Below are positions 4,398 to 6,612 of a stretch of DNA of 6,612 nucleotides, piece after piece. The position numbers and the translations under genes were made by a program. Under the pieces are notes generated by a model. It did not search any database and was not told where the DNA came from. It saw only the letters and a program-made list of their open reading frames with translations. How positions within the stretch are numbered: the stretch's first letter is position 1; each line of letters opens with the position of its first letter. The stretch covers positions 1 to 6,612 of the forward strand of contig CANPVY010000351.1 in assembly GCA_947581845.1 (NCBI GenBank), in the 5' to 3' direction. Source of the stretch: an uncultured bacterium (GTDB lineage: Bacteria > Gemmatimonadota > Gemmatimonadetes > Palauibacterales > KS3-K002).

Positions 4398-5861
4398 ATG
4401 GTCAGGGTGCCGAGCTCACGGATCGAAGCCTGCAACGACTCGCCCGTGCGGGCTGACGGTGACTTCGTCCTCTATTGGATGATCGCGTTCCGGCGCACTC
4501 GCTGGAACTTCAGCCTGCAGCGGGCGCTCGAATGGGCACGCGAGCTGAGGAAACCTCTCGTGGTCATGGAAGCGTTGCGCGCGGGTTACCCGTGGGCGAG
4601 CGATCGTCCGCACCGCTTCGTTCTGGACGGCATGGCCGACAATGCCCGGCGGCTGCAGCGCTCTCCTATCCTCTACTACAGCTACGTCGAGGCGAGCCTG
4701 GGGGCAGGTCGCGGTCTGCTCGCAACGCTCGCCGGCCATGCCTGCGTGGTGATCACGGACGACTACCCGGCCTTCTTCCTGCCGCGCATGATCGCGGCTG
4801 CTGCGCGCCAGCTGCCGGTGCGCCTCGAGAAGGTGGACTCCAACGGCCTTCTCCCGTTGCGAGCGCCGGATCGGGCATTCGAGACCGCCTACGCGTTCCG
4901 CCGCTACCTCCAGAAGACCTTGCCGGCCCACCTTTTGGAAGGCCCGTCCCCCAACCCGACGCGCGGCGCTCGACTGCCGCGCCTAGAGGCACTGCCGGCG
5001 GATGTCACCGGCCGCTGGCCTGACGCTTCCCCCGCCCTGCTCGCCAATGAGCTGGACATCGCACAGCTTCCGATTGACCATTCGCTGGCTCCCGCAGAGA
5101 CGCCCGGGGGCGCCAGAGCAGCGGCGCGTGTTCTGAGGGACTTCCTCGACGAGCGGCTCAGCAGCTACGCCGAGGAGCGCAACCATCCGGACCTCGACGT
5201 CAGCAGCGGACTGTCGCCCTATCTGCATTTCGGCCACATCTCCAGTCATCAAGCCTTCACCGAGCTGACGGCACGCGAGGACTGGGATGCCGATCGTCTG
5301 GCACCCGAGGCGACGGGCAAGCGCAGCGGCTGGTGGGGCATGAGTGAGAGTGCGGAGGCTTGGCTCGACCAGCTCGTCACCTGGCGCGAGCTTGGATTCA
5401 ATATGTGCGTGCGCCGGCCGGACTACGACCAGTACGGCTCGTTGCCCGAATGGGCCCGGACGACGCTTGCCGAGCACGCCAACGATTTGCGCCCTCATAT
5501 CTACTCACTGGCCGAGCTCGAGGCGGGACGCACGCACGACCGGCTGTGGAACGCCGCCCAGACGCAGCTCGTCCGGGAGGGGCGTCTCCACAACTACCTG
5601 CGAATGCTGTGGGGCAAGAAGATATTAGAGTGGAGTGCTACGGCTGAGGAGGCCCTGGCCAGCATGATCGAGCTCAACAACAAGTACGCATTGGACGGTC
5701 GCGATCCCAACTCGTACAGCGGCATCCTCTGGTGCCTGGGCCGCTACGACCGCCCCTGGGGACCCCAGCGCCCGATCTTCGGAAAGATCCGCTACATGAG
5801 CTCCCAGAACACGGCCCGCAAGGTCCGGGTGGCCGAGTACCTCGAGAAATACGCGCCCTGA
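4398..5861 (+). CDS. phr: Class II-type DNA photolyase (FAD-dependent cyclobutane pyrimidine dimer repair)
   Basis: The protein has 487 aa, normal for the family. AAGGAG (4387-4392) lies 5 nt before the ATG, and the regulator stop is 20 bp upstream, so the two form an operon. The N-terminal alpha/beta antenna domain starts at VLYWMIAFRRTRWN (24-37), the class II YWM-type opening, and continues to about 200. The FAD domain shows GLSPYLHFGHISSHQAF (271-287), LVTWRELGFN (326-335), DRLWNAAQ (381-388), LHNYLRMLWGKKILEW (397-412), LNNKYALDGRDPN (426-438) and FGKIRYMSS (461-469). These are the class II signature blocks, including the GRDPN Asn near the flavin. The enzyme uses blue light to split cyclobutane pyrimidine dimers. 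A GWWG segment (311-314) and the tail SSQNTARK replace the more usual class II wording, so this is a divergent bacterial subclass. Expression is probably controlled by the regulator encoded just upstream. Confidence 0.93.
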   Translation: MVRVPSSRIEACNDSPVRADGDFVLYWMIAFRRTRWNFSLQRALEWARELRKPLVVMEALRAGYPWASDRPHRFVLDGMADNARRLQRSPILYYSYVEASLGAGRGLLATLAGHACVVITDDYPAFFLPRMIAAAARQLPVRLEKVDSNGLLPLRAPDRAFETAYAFRRYLQKTLPAHLLEGPSPNPTRGARLPRLEALPADVTGRWPDASPALLANELDIAQLPIDHSLAPAETPGGARAAARVLRDFLDERLSSYAEERNHPDLDVSSGLSPYLHFGHISSHQAFTELTAREDWDADRLAPEATGKRSGWWGMSESAEAWLDQLVTWRELGFNMCVRRPDYDQYGSLPEWARTTLAEHANDLRPHIYSLAELEAGRTHDRLWNAAQTQLVREGRLHNYLRMLWGKKILEWSATAEEALASMIELNNKYALDGRDPNSYSGILWCLGRYDRPWGPQRPIFGKIRYMSSQNTARKVRVAEYLEKYAP

Positions 5862-5876
5862 GCGTTCGCCATCGGA

Positions 5877-6612
5877 CTAACCGGCCTGGTTCCGCTGCAA
5901 CTCACCACTCGCTGACTCGTTCGCCATCGCCCGCACCAGACCGCGCAGCATGCCGGCAAACACCAACTGGTGAAGCGGGTAGAGGGTGTACCAATAGAGA
6001 AGCCCGAACAGACCGACCGGATCGAAGATCGCGGTCTGCCGGACTCGCGAGCCTGCAGCTTCGGGTTCGACTTCGAACTGCAACCAGGCACGACCCGGCA
6101 GCTTCATTTCAGCGTACAGGCGCAGAGTAACCTCGGGTTCGTAGGCCTCGACACGCCAGAAATCCAGCGCGTCGCCGGGAACCAGTTCCTCCGGATCACG
6201 TCGCCCACGCCGTGAGCCGACGCCCCCGACCAGGAGATCGAGCAGACCCCGGAGGCGCCACAACCAATTCGCGTAGTGCCAGCCCACATCACCACCAAGC
6301 CTCCGAATCGGCCGGAACGCTTCTCGAGGTCCATACGGCACGTGCGCCGAACGGGAATCGACGATGCGCGTGCCGAACTTAGCGCCACCCCAGCTGCGTG
6401 CCTTACTCGACGATAGCGCATCGGACCAGCGCGTCTCGGCGAACTCCTGATCTTCGTTCTTCAGCGCCCGCTCGATCGCCTCGCGGATGCCACGCGGCCG
6501 GATCCCGAACGCTGCCAGCGCCGCCTCGTCGTTCACGACCGTCGCGTTACGGACGCTGTCGATGAGCTCGCGTCCCACCCGCGCGTAGACGGGCGTCACC
6601 AGACCCAGCCCG
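5877..6612 (-). CDS. DUF2867 protein, C-terminal part (probable NAD(P)-binding SDR/NmrA-DUF2867 fusion; 5' truncated by window edge)
   Basis: The frame is open from the right edge (reads GLGLVTPVYARVG at the edge) to TAG at 5877-5879, 244 visible residues. The GTG at 6597-6599 is an internal codon, not a likely start, because the frame continues upstream without a stop. FAETRWSDALSS marks the linker that normally follows an NmrA/SDR-type NAD(P)-binding domain. The DUF2867 part then shows FRPIRRLGGDVGWHYANWLW, a GG-rich DLLVGGVGSRRGRRDPEEL loop, GDALDFWRVE, MKLPGRAWLQFEV and a hydrophobic end (IFDPVGLFGLLYWYTLYPLH). E. coli YbjT has the same two-part build. The function of DUF2867 is not known; its shape suggests a START/SRPBCC-like pocket, which is inference. 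The gene converges on the photolyase gene, with 15 bp between stops. Confidence 0.82.
   Translation of the reverse strand, partial: GLGLVTPVYARVGRELIDSVRNATVVNDEAALAAFGIRPRGIREAIERALKNEDQEFAETRWSDALSSSKARSWGGAKFGTRIVDSRSAHVPYGPREAFRPIRRLGGDVGWHYANWLWRLRGLLDLLVGGVGSRRGRRDPEELVPGDALDFWRVEAYEPEVTLRLYAEMKLPGRAWLQFEVEPEAAGSRVRQTAIFDPVGLFGLLYWYTLYPLHQLVFAGMLRGLVRAMANESASGELQRNQAG

Noticed and set aside
4416..4931. 171-codon leftward frame inside the photolyase gene (and a similar one at 4983-5498).
   Set aside because: Both are antisense to clear class II photolyase motifs and have no recognisable domains.
5862..5891. Bidirectional terminator between the photolyase and the DUF2867 gene.
   Set aside because: The gap is 15 bp and the only nearby stem (AACC/GGTT at 5879-5891) is 4 bp with no T-run.

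Overview
The window is high-GC DNA (roughly 60-65% G+C by eye) with strong Shine-Dalgarno sites and E. coli-like -35/-10 boxes. It looks like a chromosomal segment of a free-living Gram-negative-type bacterium. The rhomboid protease (a conserved core followed by a charged tail) and the photolyase resemble proteins I associate with Gemmatimonadota. That placement rests on memory of family resemblance and is tentative. No tRNA, rRNA, insertion sequence or CRISPR array is visible.

Layout. Four genes read leftward from a divergent control region near 3290-3370: a secreted fasciclin-domain protein (2630-3151), a short-chain dehydrogenase/reductase (1617-2387), a rhomboid intramembrane protease (657-1418), and the 5' part of a HAD sugar-phosphate hydrolase that runs off the left edge (1-463). 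Gaps of about 190-240 bp separate them, and some hold hairpins, so they are probably not one tight operon. Two genes read rightward: a MerR-type regulator with a cobalamin (B12)-binding domain of the CarH/LitR kind (3397-4377) and, 20 bp downstream, a class II-type DNA photolyase (4398-5861). A leftward gene that enters from the right edge (5877-6612) is the C-terminal part of a DUF2867 protein. It converges on the photolyase gene with only 15 bp between them.

The most coherent story is the centre of the window. A CarH/LitR-like regulator, the family known for sensing light through adenosylcobalamin, is co-transcribed with a photolyase and faces a fasciclin gene. Both divergent promoters have a perfect TTGACA -35 and a 17-bp spacer. 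The same TGACAAT(A/T)AT motif overlaps a core element of each promoter, with the two copies 53 bp (about five helical turns) apart. The copy at the regulator's own promoter is followed by a second ACAA exactly 11 bp further on, as in CarH-type operators. I infer a light- and B12-responsive switch that controls photodamage repair and an exported protein. The regulator departs from the classical photosensor at several cobalamin-contacting positions, so light sensing is not assured.

Other points of note are an SDR whose catalytic Tyr position is Ile, a structured leader of about 130 nt on the fasciclin mRNA, and a possible 24-codon small ORF overlapping the HAD start as ATGA. The right-edge DUF2867 protein and the SDR belong to families that I recall occurring near photolyase and B12-MerR genes, but that association is from memory and was not tested here.
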